Shown here: piece by piece, positions 1 through 8,944 of the stretch
Numbering within the stretch: position 1 is the first letter of the stretch
Layout of the letters: every line of letters starts with the position of its first letter
Assembly: GCA_022361135.1 (NCBI GenBank)
Contig: JAKSBM010000628.1
Span: forward strand, 1 to 19,257
DNA: 19,257 nucleotides
DNA from: Desulfobacterales bacterium
Lineage (GTDB): Bacteria; Desulfobacterota; Desulfobacteria; Desulfobacterales; Desulfobacteraceae
Reading direction: 5' to 3'
Translations under genes and position numbers: made by a program
The notes under the pieces: model-generated
What the model was told of the DNA's origin: nothing
Database searches by the model: none
What the model saw: the letters and a program-made list of their open reading frames with translations, nothing else

Positions 1-781
<781 letters not shown>

Positions 782-836
782 TCATTTGATTGTTTATATT
801 GATTTTAATTTTGTATCAACGACATAACATGCGGCT

Positions 837-1616
837 TTATTGAAGATTGTCAACCGCAGGCTCAACAGATAAGGCTTTAATTTCAGCAACATCAAACAAT
901 TCGGGGGAAAATTCAGAAGAAAGGCGAAGGTCCTCCACGCGGATCCGGACGACCTCTTTTCCGTCCATGAGAATATCGGTTTCAAGGGGGTACCAGCTTT
1001 TGCTCACCTGCTGCCAGTTCCCATAACGGAATTCCAGATTGTGGCCCCCCTGACGGATCAGGTAGCGCAAGGGCATCAGGCTTTCCTTGTCAATCCAGAG
1101 GCTGGGAAAATCCAGGGGGTCGCCCTGCATGGGGTCTGGCTTCCCAATGACATAGCAAACCTGCCCCTGATACCGGCGCAATGCCCCGGCGTCGATATGA
1201 ACCCCGGCCCCTTTCAATGCCTTGGTCATTAAAAGGGCATCCCGGAACAGAAGCGGAACCATGGCGTAATCCAGGGGGGATTGTTCAATGGAAACCGACT
1301 GGTCCTCCCCCACCCGTATATGGGCATCCCCGGATTGAACCGTCAGGTTCAGCACTTCATCGCTCCCCGGACGGCGCACTTCGGAACGGAACCGATCGGG
1401 AAACCCCAAACGCAGGGTTTCGTAAAAGAGCTCCTCTTCTCCGTCCTCACGGATCAGGCTTCGGGTCTGGAAGCATTGAATTCCGACGGGCCGCTTGATT
1501 TTACGGACCACCATATGCAAAAGGTGAGGCGTTTGGGGAACAAACGCCTCACCCAGGTTCACCAGGCAAAGGGTGAACAGAATTACCAACACAAAAATTG
1601 GATTTTTTTTATTCAT
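837..1616 (-). CDS. LolA-fold exported protein (outer-membrane lipoprotein-sorting-like)
   Basis: This 259-residue protein begins with a basic start and a hydrophobic stretch (about residues 6-22), then GEA, which looks like a Sec signal peptide with cleavage near residue 24. No lipobox is seen, so it should be a soluble periplasmic protein. The rest has the pattern of LolA/LolB-fold proteins: alternating strands, a late segment LWIDKESLMPLRYL, then LEFRYGNWQQVSKSWYPLET and a C-terminal segment ending in FSPELFDV. Members bind lipid or lipoprotein acyl chains, but the substrate of this branch is unknown. It is not obviously the housekeeping LolA. It lies 11 nt after the enolase stop, so it is almost certainly cotranscribed with eno. 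The ATG at 1616 is the natural start, with only a weak GAG-type ribosome site, which suggests coupling to eno translation. Confidence 0.72.
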   Translation of the reverse strand: MNKKNPIFVLVILFTLCLVNLGEAFVPQTPHLLHMVVRKIKRPVGIQCFQTRSLIREDGEEELFYETLRLGFPDRFRSEVRRPGSDEVLNLTVQSGDAHIRVGEDQSVSIEQSPLDYAMVPLLFRDALLMTKALKGAGVHIDAGALRRYQGQVCYVIGKPDPMQGDPLDFPSLWIDKESLMPLRYLIRQGGHNLEFRYGNWQQVSKSWYPLETDILMDGKEVVRIRVEDLRLSSEFSPELFDVAEIKALSVEPAVDNLQ

Positions 1617-1627
1617 TCACTCAACAA

Positions 1628-2929
<1,302 letters not shown>

Positions 2930-2958
2930 TCATGGAATGGTCCGTTTGATTTTCGATA

Positions 2959-2987
2959 TTAATATCAATATCCCAGGTCACATTCAA
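2959..2987 (-). promoter_or_regulatory. Candidate sigma70 promoter for eno operon
   Basis: On the minus strand, TTGAAT (2982-2987) is followed after 17 bp by TATTAA (2959-2964). Each hexamer matches consensus at about four of six positions. A start near 2952 would leave a leader of about 50 nt before the eno ATG. The palindrome GATATTAATATC covers the -10 and may be just AT richness or an operator. This is a pattern match only. Confidence 0.4.
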
Positions 2988-3066
2988 GGATAAATCCGGG
3001 CCGGATTTCCCCCAGCCGATTCCATGGAATTCAAAGCCCTGCCCTCCCCGGGGAATTTGTCTTTCC

Positions 3067-3095
3067 TTGACAAAGGAAATCGACTTTTATATGTA
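3067..3095 (+). promoter_or_regulatory. Candidate sigma70 promoter for adk
   Basis: A perfect TTGACA (3067-3072) is followed after 17 bp by TATGTA (3090-3095). A start near 3102 gives a leader of about 45 nt to the adenylate kinase ATG. The exact -35 and ideal spacing make this the best promoter match in the window. Confidence 0.6.
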
Positions 3096-3146
3096 GCTTT
3101 AGGATGTTTGGATTTACGGATTATATCACTACATAAAGGAGCAGAC

Positions 3147-3821
3147 ATGAACATACTTTTTTTCGGTCCCAACGGAAGCGGTAAAGGAACCCAGGGCGCC
3201 ATTCTCAAAGAAAAATACAATATTGCCCACATTGAATCCGGCGGAATTTTCCGGGAAAACATCAAGGGCGGAACCGAGCTGGGCAAAAAAGCCAAGGAAT
3301 ATATCGACAAGGGTGATCTGGTACCCGATGAAATTACCATCCCCATGGTATTGGATAGACTGAAACAGGACGATTGCAAAGGTGGATGGCTGCTGGACGG
3401 CTTCCCCCGCAACAAGGTTCAGGCTGAAAAACTCCACGCCTCCCTGGTTGAAGCTGGCATGCAGCTGGACTACGTCATTGAAATGATCCTGGACCGCCAG
3501 ATTGCCAAAAACCGTATCATGGGACGTCGTCTCTGTGAAAACGACAACAACCATCCCAACAACATTTTCATCGATGCCATCAAACCCGACGGAGACAAAT
3601 GCCGGGTATGCGGCGGTGCCCTGAGCGCCCGTGATGATGACCAGGACGAAACTGCCATCGACAAACGTCATTCCATTTATTATGACACCGATACCGGCAC
3701 CCTGGCCTCTGCATACTATTTCAAAGATCTGGCCGAAAAAGATGACAAGGTTAAATACCTGACCCTGGCCGGTGAACAGGAACTCAAAGCCGTTACGGAC
3801 GAGCTGCTGTCCAAGCTCTAA
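3147..3821 (+). CDS. adk: Adenylate kinase with Cys/His metal LID
   Basis: Adenylate kinase interconverts ATP + AMP and two ADP in the cytoplasm. The protein is 224 residues from the ATG at 3147, chosen because AAAGGAG lies just upstream and the P-loop GPNGSGKGTQ (residues 7-16) then sits at the N-terminus as in the family; the longer frame from 3024 adds an unrelated 41 residues. AMP-binding SGGIFRENIK (Arg36), GWLLDGFPRN (residues 80-89) and LID residues GRRLC and DDDQDETAIDKRHSIYYD are visible. The LID carries Cys130-X5-His136-X15-Cys152-X2-Cys155, not the usual Cys4 zinc site. This matches the metal-binding pattern known from the Desulfovibrio gigas enzyme, where Zn, Co or Fe can bind. 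The gene is monocistronic, with its own promoter and an intrinsic terminator. Confidence 0.96.
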   Translation: MNILFFGPNGSGKGTQGAILKEKYNIAHIESGGIFRENIKGGTELGKKAKEYIDKGDLVPDEITIPMVLDRLKQDDCKGGWLLDGFPRNKVQAEKLHASLVEAGMQLDYVIEMILDRQIAKNRIMGRRLCENDNNHPNNIFIDAIKPDGDKCRVCGGALSARDDDQDETAIDKRHSIYYDTDTGTLASAYYFKDLAEKDDKVKYLTLAGEQELKAVTDELLSKL

Positions 3822-3850
3822 TCCACCGCGGTCGGTTGATTATAAAGATG

Positions 3851-3883
3851 AAAACCGTTGGGAATTTTTCCCAACGGTTTTTT
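3851..3883 (+). terminator. Intrinsic terminator after adk
   Basis: A perfect 12-bp stem, AAAACCGTTGGG (3851-3862) paired with CCCAACGGTTTT (3870-3881), has a 7-nt loop and runs into a T-tract. It lies about 30 nt after the adenylate kinase stop. Because the arms are A-rich and T-rich at the base, it could also terminate minus-strand transcripts. Confidence 0.9.
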
Positions 3884-3906
3884 CTCCTTGATTTCGTGTC
3901 CCTTTT

Positions 3907-3935
3907 TTGCTAAAAATCCGGGTTATAAATATTCT
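3907..3935 (+). promoter_or_regulatory. Candidate promoter for rpsU
   Basis: TTGCTA (3907-3912), 17 bp, then TATTCT (3930-3935), in an AT-rich stretch between the adk terminator and rpsU. A start near 3942 leaves a leader under 30 nt. Placement after a strong terminator means some promoter must lie here; the exact hexamers are tentative. Confidence 0.45.
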
Positions 3936-3969
3936 ATATTTAAATCCACTATGAAAGGGGCGATGTTTT

Positions 3970-4179
3970 TTGAAGGAAATTACGGTAACGGTTATTGATA
4001 ATGATGTTGAAAAAGCCTTAAGAATCCTGAAGAAGAAAATCCAGAATGATGGACTCTTCAAGCGTCTTAAAGTTAAAAAGCATTATGAAAAACCATGTCA
4101 ATACAGAAGACGTAAGATGAGAGAAGCAATGAGAAGACAACGCATTGCAGCCTCCAGATCTCGCAGAAAACGCAGTTAA
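3970..4179 (+). CDS. rpsU: Small ribosomal subunit protein bS21
   Basis: bS21 is a basic protein of the 30S platform near the 3' end of 16S rRNA and helps translation initiation. The 69-residue product has the family layout: an N-terminal ITVTVIDNDVEKALRILKKK segment, a central GLFKRLKVKKHYEKP, and an Arg/Lys-rich tail ending SRSRRKRS. The only in-frame start that keeps the N-terminus is TTG at 3970, with AAAGGGG at 3954-3960 as ribosome site. Two ATGs just upstream (3951, 3963) are out of frame and open a 15-codon reading frame that overlaps the start. The gene stands alone between two terminators and is not beside dnaG or rpoD as in enteric bacteria. Confidence 0.93.
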   Translation: MKEITVTVIDNDVEKALRILKKKIQNDGLFKRLKVKKHYEKPCQYRRRKMREAMRRQRIAASRSRRKRS

Positions 4180-4195
4180 TCCATCTTTTATAATT

Positions 4196-4242
4196 AACCC
4201 GGCCGATTGTAATCAGTTTTACAGTCAGCCGGGTTTTTTTTT
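4196..4242 (+). terminator. Intrinsic terminator after rpsU, abutting folC
   Basis: AACCCGGC (4196-4203) pairs with GCCGGGTT (4228-4235). The stem continues inward, after one mismatch, with GATTGTAA (4205-4212) and TTACAGTC (4219-4226), leaving a 6-nt loop. A run of T to 4242 follows. The folC start is only about 10 nt downstream, so folC must be reached by read-through or by a promoter upstream of the hairpin. Confidence 0.88.
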
Positions 4243-4251
4243 GTGCAAATT

Positions 4252-5559
4252 ATGGCGAATATCTCTTACCAGGAATGCCTGGACCGAATCTACCACCTGG
4301 GACGCTTCGGCATTAAGCTGGAATTGTCCACCATTGGGAATATTCTCAGATTCCTCAATGATCCCCAAAAAACCTATCACACCGTCCACGTGGCCGGCAC
4401 CAACGGCAAGGGCTCCACAGCCACCTACATTGCATCCATATTAAGGGAGGCCGGATTCAAGACCGGCATCTACACCTCCCCCCATCTGATCAAATTCAAC
4501 GAGCGGATCTGCGTGGATGGAAAAGAAATTTCAGACGATGAGGTGGTGGAAGCCTACGAAGCGGTCAACGCCGTGGACATTGGAAAACGCAAGGCCACCT
4601 TTTTTGAGATTGCAACGGCCATGGCCTTTTACCATTTTGCCAAGGCCGATGTGGAATGGGCGGTCATTGAAACCGGCATGGGCGGACGCTTTGATGCCAC
4701 CAACGTCATGCAGCCCCAGGCCAGCGTCATCACCAACCTTTCCATTGAGCACACCGATTACCTGGGGTCCACCATCAAGGACCTGGCCAATGAAAAGGGG
4801 GGGATCATCAAGGGGAATACTCCGGTGATCACGGCGGTGTCCCAGCCGTCCGGCATTGAGGTTATCAAAACCCTTTCCCAGGAAAAGAAGGCCCCCCTCT
4901 ACCGGTTCAAGCATGATTTTTCCATCCGGAAAACCCCCAAAAAGGAAACCTTGAACTACAGAGGCCTCCACCAGAACTTCACCAATCTGACCCAACCCCT
5001 GCCCGGGGAGCACCAGCGGGAGAACCTGAGCCTGGGACTGGCGGCCTGCGAATTGATCTTCGATCGATTCCAGGGCAATGACGACCGCTATAATCTGGAT
5101 CAGGAGTTGGTTGAGAAGGGGCTGGCAGAGGCCAAATGGCCCGGCCGCCTGGAAGTGATCCAGGAAGACCCCGTGGTCATCGTGGACGGGGCACATAACT
5201 TAAAGGCCGCCCAGGTCCTGGGAAAATATCTGACCCAGACCCAGGCCGATAAAAAACTCACCCTGGTCATCGGCATCCTGGATGATAAACCCTATGCTGA
5301 AATGCTCCAGCATCTGGTTCCGTGTGCCCAACGGGTAATTATCACCAAGGCAAAAATCGATCGGAGCCTGGAAACCGAGGTTCTGGTGGAAGCCGTAAAA
5401 AAAATTAAGGACTGTGAACTCCAGGTTATCGAAGACGTCAAAGAAGCGGTAAGCTTTGCGATTTCAAGCAGTTCCAAAGAAGATGCCATTTGCATTGCCG
5501 GCTCACTTTATGTGGCCGGGGAAGCAAAGGAAAAATTTTCTATGGACTTTCTGCCATAA
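4252..5559 (+). CDS. folC: Folylpolyglutamate / dihydrofolate synthase
   Basis: This Mur-ligase-family enzyme adds glutamate to folates, and often also joins dihydropteroate to glutamate. The product is 435 residues from the ATG at 4252. Family marks are HVAGTNGKGSTATYIASIL (ATP P-loop, near residues 44-62), YTSPHLIKFNERICVDG, GMGGRFDATNV, LSIEHTDYLGSTIKDLANEK (carbamylated-Lys/metal region), PGRLEVI and IVDGAHNLKAA in the C-terminal glutamate-ligase domain. The start is uncertain: no ribosome site precedes ATG 4252, and an in-frame GTG at 4243 falls in the T-tract of the rpsU terminator. The gene may depend on read-through from rpsU. It ends 25 nt before tRNA-Arg. Confidence 0.93.
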   Translation: MANISYQECLDRIYHLGRFGIKLELSTIGNILRFLNDPQKTYHTVHVAGTNGKGSTATYIASILREAGFKTGIYTSPHLIKFNERICVDGKEISDDEVVEAYEAVNAVDIGKRKATFFEIATAMAFYHFAKADVEWAVIETGMGGRFDATNVMQPQASVITNLSIEHTDYLGSTIKDLANEKGGIIKGNTPVITAVSQPSGIEVIKTLSQEKKAPLYRFKHDFSIRKTPKKETLNYRGLHQNFTNLTQPLPGEHQRENLSLGLAACELIFDRFQGNDDRYNLDQELVEKGLAEAKWPGRLEVIQEDPVVIVDGAHNLKAAQVLGKYLTQTQADKKLTLVIGILDDKPYAEMLQHLVPCAQRVIITKAKIDRSLETEVLVEAVKKIKDCELQVIEDVKEAVSFAISSSSKEDAICIAGSLYVAGEAKEKFSMDFLP

Positions 5560-5570
5560 TCTGGTATAAC
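5543..5570 (+). promoter_or_regulatory. Candidate promoter for tRNA-Arg
   Basis: TGGACT (5543-5548), 16 bp, then an extended -10, TGGTATAAC (hexamer 5565-5570). A start near 5577 would be about 8 nt before the mature tRNA 5' end. It overlaps the last codons of folC. Confidence 0.5.
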
Positions 5571-5584
5571 CCTTTTGTCTTTGC

Positions 5585-5660
5585 GCGCCCGTAGCCCAGT
5601 GGATAAGGCGTCAGCCTCCGAAGCTGAAGATCGCTGGTTCGATTCCAGCCGGGCGCGCCA
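5585..5660 (+). tRNA. tRNA-Arg (anticodon CCG)
   Basis: The 76-nt sequence folds as a full cloverleaf. The acceptor stem is GCGCCCG / CGGGCGC with discriminator G and an encoded CCA. The D arm is GCCC..AGGC. The anticodon stem is TCAGC / GCTGA around loop CTCCGAA, giving anticodon CCG, which reads the Arg codon CGG. The variable loop has five bases, and the T arm is GCTGG / CCAGC with loop TTCGATT. No terminator follows; the next start codon is 13 nt downstream. Confidence 0.97.
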
Positions 5661-5673
5661 TTCAAACCTCTCC

Positions 5674-6909
5674 ATGACTCCAAAATTAAAAATAGCCCTG
5701 ATATCATACCGGTCCAACCCCCATTGTGGAGGACAAGGTGTTTATGTTCGTCATTTGAGCCGTGCCCTCACCGACCTGGGCCACCAGGTGGATGTCATTG
5801 CCGGTCCTCCGGATCCCCAGCTCACAGGGAATGCCCAATTAAAAATGCTGGAGACCCTGGATCTGTACAATGCCGAAGATCCCTTTCGCACCCCGCGAAT
5901 CCATGAACTCAAGGACCCCATCAATCTATTGGAATGGCTGGACGTGTCCAGCATGGGATATCCGGAACCCTGGACATTCGGCATGCGGCTGAAACGGTAC
6001 ATGAAGGGGAAAACCCGGGGCTACGACATTGTCCATGACAACCAGAGCCTATCCTACGGCCTGCTCTCCCTGTCCAGGGAAGTGCCGGTGACCGCCACCA
6101 TCCACCATCCCATGACCGTGGATCGCCGACTGGCGGTGAAGGCGGAGTCATCTTTTCCCGGAAAGCTCAAAGCCCTGCGCTGGTATTCCTTCATCGGCAT
6201 GCAAAAACGTGTGGCCCGAAGACTTTCAAAGATCATCACCGTATCGGAAAGTTCCCAGCGGGACATTGCCAGGGAGTTTAAAATTCCGGAAAATCGCTTT
6301 TCCGCCATCCCCATCGGCATTGATCTGGAGAATTTCCATCCCCTGGATCACATCAAACGGATTCCGGGACGTATCATTGTAACCAACAGTGCAGACACCC
6401 CCCTAAAGGGACTCTACCACCTGCTCCATGCCCTGGAAGATTTGTTGAAAAAGGGCAAGGCCAGCCTGACGGTCATCGGTACCCCCAAAAAGGACGGGGG
6501 CATTGAAAATCTGGTCAAAAAACTCGATCTGGGGAATTACATCCACTTCACCGGGCGCATCGACCACCATCAATTCATCCGGGAATATGCCCGGGCCTCC
6601 CTGGCCGTGGTCCCTTCCCTCTATGAGGGATTTGGCCTGCCCGTGGGCGAAGCCATGGCCTGCGGCCTGCCTGTAATCTCCACCACCGGCGGGGCCCTGC
6701 CCGAGGTGGCCGGAGATGCCGCCTACCTGGTTCCGCCCGGAGATGCCACTGCCCTGCGCCGGGCCGTGGTGGAGCTTCTGGATGATCCGGTCCAATGTCA
6801 GCGCCTGGCCCAGAAGGGGTATAACCGGGTGCTTTCCGAATTCACCTGGGAAAAAACCGCCCAGAAAACCGCCCAATTCTACCAGGAGGTCATCCGTGAT
6901 TACCATTGA
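5674..6909 (+). CDS. Glycosyltransferase, GT4 family
   Basis: A GT-B fold glycosyltransferase of 411 residues, predicted to be a retaining enzyme that uses an activated sugar. The N-terminal Rossmann half starts LKIALISYRSNPHCGGQGVY with the Gly-rich acceptor-side loop, then LSRALTDLGHQVDVIAGPP. The linker VSESSQRDIAREFKIPENRF and IPIGIDLENFHP follow. The C-terminal donor half contains the E-X7-E motif in SLYEGFGLPVGEAMACGLPV, then STTGGALPEVAGDAAYLVPP. There is no signal or membrane segment, so it should act at the cytoplasmic face. Start ATG 5674 gives the normal N-terminus; a longer frame would run back through the tRNA. No ribosome site precedes this ATG, and the mRNA leader after tRNA processing would be about 13 nt. 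The last 14 nt overlap the next methyltransferase gene. The glycan made is unknown. Confidence 0.9.
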   Translation: MTPKLKIALISYRSNPHCGGQGVYVRHLSRALTDLGHQVDVIAGPPDPQLTGNAQLKMLETLDLYNAEDPFRTPRIHELKDPINLLEWLDVSSMGYPEPWTFGMRLKRYMKGKTRGYDIVHDNQSLSYGLLSLSREVPVTATIHHPMTVDRRLAVKAESSFPGKLKALRWYSFIGMQKRVARRLSKIITVSESSQRDIAREFKIPENRFSAIPIGIDLENFHPLDHIKRIPGRIIVTNSADTPLKGLYHLLHALEDLLKKGKASLTVIGTPKKDGGIENLVKKLDLGNYIHFTGRIDHHQFIREYARASLAVVPSLYEGFGLPVGEAMACGLPVISTTGGALPEVAGDAAYLVPPGDATALRRAVVELLDDPVQCQRLAQKGYNRVLSEFTWEKTAQKTAQFYQEVIRDYH

Positions 6910-7612
6910 TTTCAACAAGCTCAACCTGGAACCCGGCGGTCACTTTCTGGACATCGGATGCGGCGAAGGGCGACACATGGTGGAGGCCTGTCGCCAAAAC
7001 AAAACCCATTGCATGGGCGGGGACTATGGATACGACAACCTGGTTTTCACCCGGGACAAACTCCATTTCCACGAAGCCATAGATGATCTCAAATGCAGTC
7101 AATGGGCCCTGTCCACAATGGATGCCACCGCCCTGCCCTTCCAGGACGCACAATTTGATGCCGTGGTTTGCTCTGAAGTTTTGGAACACATCCCCGACGA
7201 CGACACCGCCATTGATGAATTGGTGCGCATCACCAAGCCCGGAAAAATCCTGGCCGTCAGTGTGCCCCGATCCTTCCCGGAAAAGATCTGCTGGCACCTT
7301 TCCGATGAATACTTCAATGCCAACATGGGCCATGTGCGAATCTACGATAAAACAGCTCTGATCCAAAAGATCCAGAGCCGGGGCATGACCCATTTTGCCT
7401 CCCATTTCGCCCACAGTATCCACACCCCCTATTGGTGGCTAAAATGCCTTGTGGGGCCCAACCGGACCGACTCTTGGGCAGTGAACCTTTACCATCGGTT
7501 CCTGGTCTGGGACCTGATGAAACAACCCAGGTTCACCCGCACCCTGGATCAATTCCTCAATCCCATCCTGGGAAAAAGCATCGTCCTTTATTTTAAAAAG
7601 CACCAAGGTTGA
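6896..7612 (+). CDS. Class I SAM-dependent methyltransferase
   Basis: A 238-residue protein with the Methyltransf_11-type core: motif I FLDIGCGEGRH (about residues 17-27), the acidic region GGDYGYDNL, a DATALPFQDAQFDAVVCSEV stretch with EVLEHIPDDD, then LVRITKPGKILAVSVPRSFP. The start is GTG 6896, because AGGAGGT lies 5 nt upstream and the product then begins just before motif I. The start is inside the last 14 nt of the glycosyltransferase gene, so the two are translationally coupled and likely work on the same product, for example methylation of a sugar or its lipid carrier. The C-terminal half carries many aromatic residues and no recognised domain. The substrate cannot be read from sequence. 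Confidence 0.85.
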   Translation: MITIDFNKLNLEPGGHFLDIGCGEGRHMVEACRQNKTHCMGGDYGYDNLVFTRDKLHFHEAIDDLKCSQWALSTMDATALPFQDAQFDAVVCSEVLEHIPDDDTAIDELVRITKPGKILAVSVPRSFPEKICWHLSDEYFNANMGHVRIYDKTALIQKIQSRGMTHFASHFAHSIHTPYWWLKCLVGPNRTDSWAVNLYHRFLVWDLMKQPRFTRTLDQFLNPILGKSIVLYFKKHQG

Positions 7613-7843
7613 TTCCCAACACCAGATCCAACCGACTTTTATTTTTCCATGGGTCTGGTATACTCCCTTAAATGGTTTCCATTCCCAAGCTCCGAAATCC
7701 AATGAAATGGCAGCCCATGGGGATTTAGAATCTTAATTCGACCCCAGGCAAAGCAGGCAATTCCGCAAACCCAAAAAGGGGGCCGAATCTTCAGTGGGAT
7801 TCCCTTGGGGAAAGAAACCCAACCCATTACCAGAGGGAGTTCC
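7613..7843. other. Intergenic region before the ChaN-like gene
   Basis: No gene is supported in these 231 bp. It holds an inverted repeat, ACCAGATCC (7621-7629) and GGGTCTGGT (7651-7659), a 9-bp stem with one G-T pair and a 21-nt loop. The repeat is not followed by a T-tract. A TATACT at 7659-7664 could be a -10 for the next gene, but no convincing -35 is visible. The ribosome site GAGGGAG lies just before ATG 7844. Confidence 0.45.
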
Positions 7844-8944
7844 ATGCGCATTTCATTTTTAATCGGTATCGGCCTTTGTCTTATTGTATTGCAATCCTGC
7901 ACCAGTCAACTCCCAAGCCCGGCACCGACCCAACCTGGACCCCAGGACCCATTGATTGACAAAATTCTGGACACGGCCAACGGCGAACTCATCCCCTTTG
8001 AAGGGCTCATGGCAAAAATACAGGATGCCGACGTCATCTACCTGGCCGAAAAACACGACAACCCCCGCCACCACAGTATTCAGCAAAAGATCATCCAACG
8101 GCTCTGCCGGGATAATTGCGACCCCATCCTGGGTTTTGAATTTTTCTCCGTATACGACACAGCCGTCCTCATGACCTATGTGGATGCAGCCAAGTCCCCC
8201 CACCCCAAAATGAAAAAAAAGACCAAGGGGTCAGCCATGCCCAAAAAACACGGCAAGGCCTACCAAAGGAAAATGGAAAAACGATTGCGCAGCCAATTGG
8301 AATGGGAGAACCAATCCGATGACATGTGGAAATTTTATTATGATCTGCTGAAGCTGGCCAAGGCCAATAAACTCCAGGCCGCCGGCCTGGACCTGACCTC
8401 GGCCCAAAAGAAAAGAATCCTGCGCAGGGGCATGGAGCAACTCACCCAGATGGAAAAAAATTATATCTTTTCCACGGGGTATGAGAATCCCCAATACGCC
8501 GCCCATATGAAGGAAATTTTTAAGCAGGTTCACTGCGGCATGGGCAATCCGGCCATGCTGGACAAACAATACCAGACCTGGCTGGCCCGCAACGACACCA
8601 TGGCCCGATCCATCACCCAGCTTTCCCGGGAAAAACGCAAGGGCCCGGTGGTGGTCATAGTCGGCGGCGGTCACACCGTCCATGGCCTGGGCATTGTGGA
8701 CCGGGTGGCACACTTGAATCCCCAATTGTCACAGGTGATCCTGGGGCTCACTGAAGTTTCCGCCCAGGGCCGCCCGGCAGAAGACTACCTCACCCCCTTG
8801 GAATTGGAGGGGTTTGATCCCACCCCACCCGGGGATTTTCTCTGGTTCACCCCACGGGTTTCCAATGGAGATCCCTGCAAAAAATTTAAGAAGATGTTGG
8901 AAAGGATGAAGGGGGACAAAAATCCTCGGACACCGGACGCCTGA
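7844..8944 (+). CDS. ChaN-like (Tiki/haem-binding-uptake family) lipoprotein
   Basis: A 366-residue predicted lipoprotein: hydrophobic start and lipobox LQSC with Cys19. A Pro-rich linker follows, then a ChaN-type domain (PF04187): DVIYLAEKHDNPRHH near residues 63-77 (Glu69, His71), GFEFFSVYD near 97, AAGLDL near 179, WLARNDTMARSI near 246 and VIVGGGHTVHG near 271. This family includes Campylobacter ChaN, which binds haem, and relatives of Tiki metalloproteases; the acidic and His residues are kept. An unusual Lys-rich stretch at about residues 122-148 interrupts the domain and makes the protein longer than typical members. ATG 7844 is chosen for its GAGGGAG ribosome site and because it yields the signal peptide at the N-terminus. 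The 3' end overlaps a convergent hemerythrin gene by 59 bp. The ligand is unknown; iron or haem handling is inference. Confidence 0.8.
   Translation: MRISFLIGIGLCLIVLQSCTSQLPSPAPTQPGPQDPLIDKILDTANGELIPFEGLMAKIQDADVIYLAEKHDNPRHHSIQQKIIQRLCRDNCDPILGFEFFSVYDTAVLMTYVDAAKSPHPKMKKKTKGSAMPKKHGKAYQRKMEKRLRSQLEWENQSDDMWKFYYDLLKLAKANKLQAAGLDLTSAQKKRILRRGMEQLTQMEKNYIFSTGYENPQYAAHMKEIFKQVHCGMGNPAMLDKQYQTWLARNDTMARSITQLSREKRKGPVVVIVGGGHTVHGLGIVDRVAHLNPQLSQVILGLTEVSAQGRPAEDYLTPLELEGFDPTPPGDFLWFTPRVSNGDPCKKFKKMLERMKGDKNPRTPDA

Noticed and set aside
3024..3146. N-terminal extension of adenylate kinase
   Set aside because: The extra 41 residues have no family match, the best promoter lies inside this stretch, and AAAGGAG precedes the ATG at 3147.
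5585..5660. tRNA-Arg as an integration site for a mobile element
   Set aside because: No integrase gene, no direct repeat of the tRNA 3' end and no change in gene character were seen downstream.
5575..5673. Glycosyltransferase start upstream of the tRNA
   Set aside because: The frame would be translated through the tRNA-Arg gene; the family N-terminus begins at ATG 5674.
7639..7902. 87-codon minus-strand frame in the gap before the ChaN-like gene
   Set aside because: It overlaps the lipoprotein signal region on the other strand, lacks a ribosome site and resembles no family.
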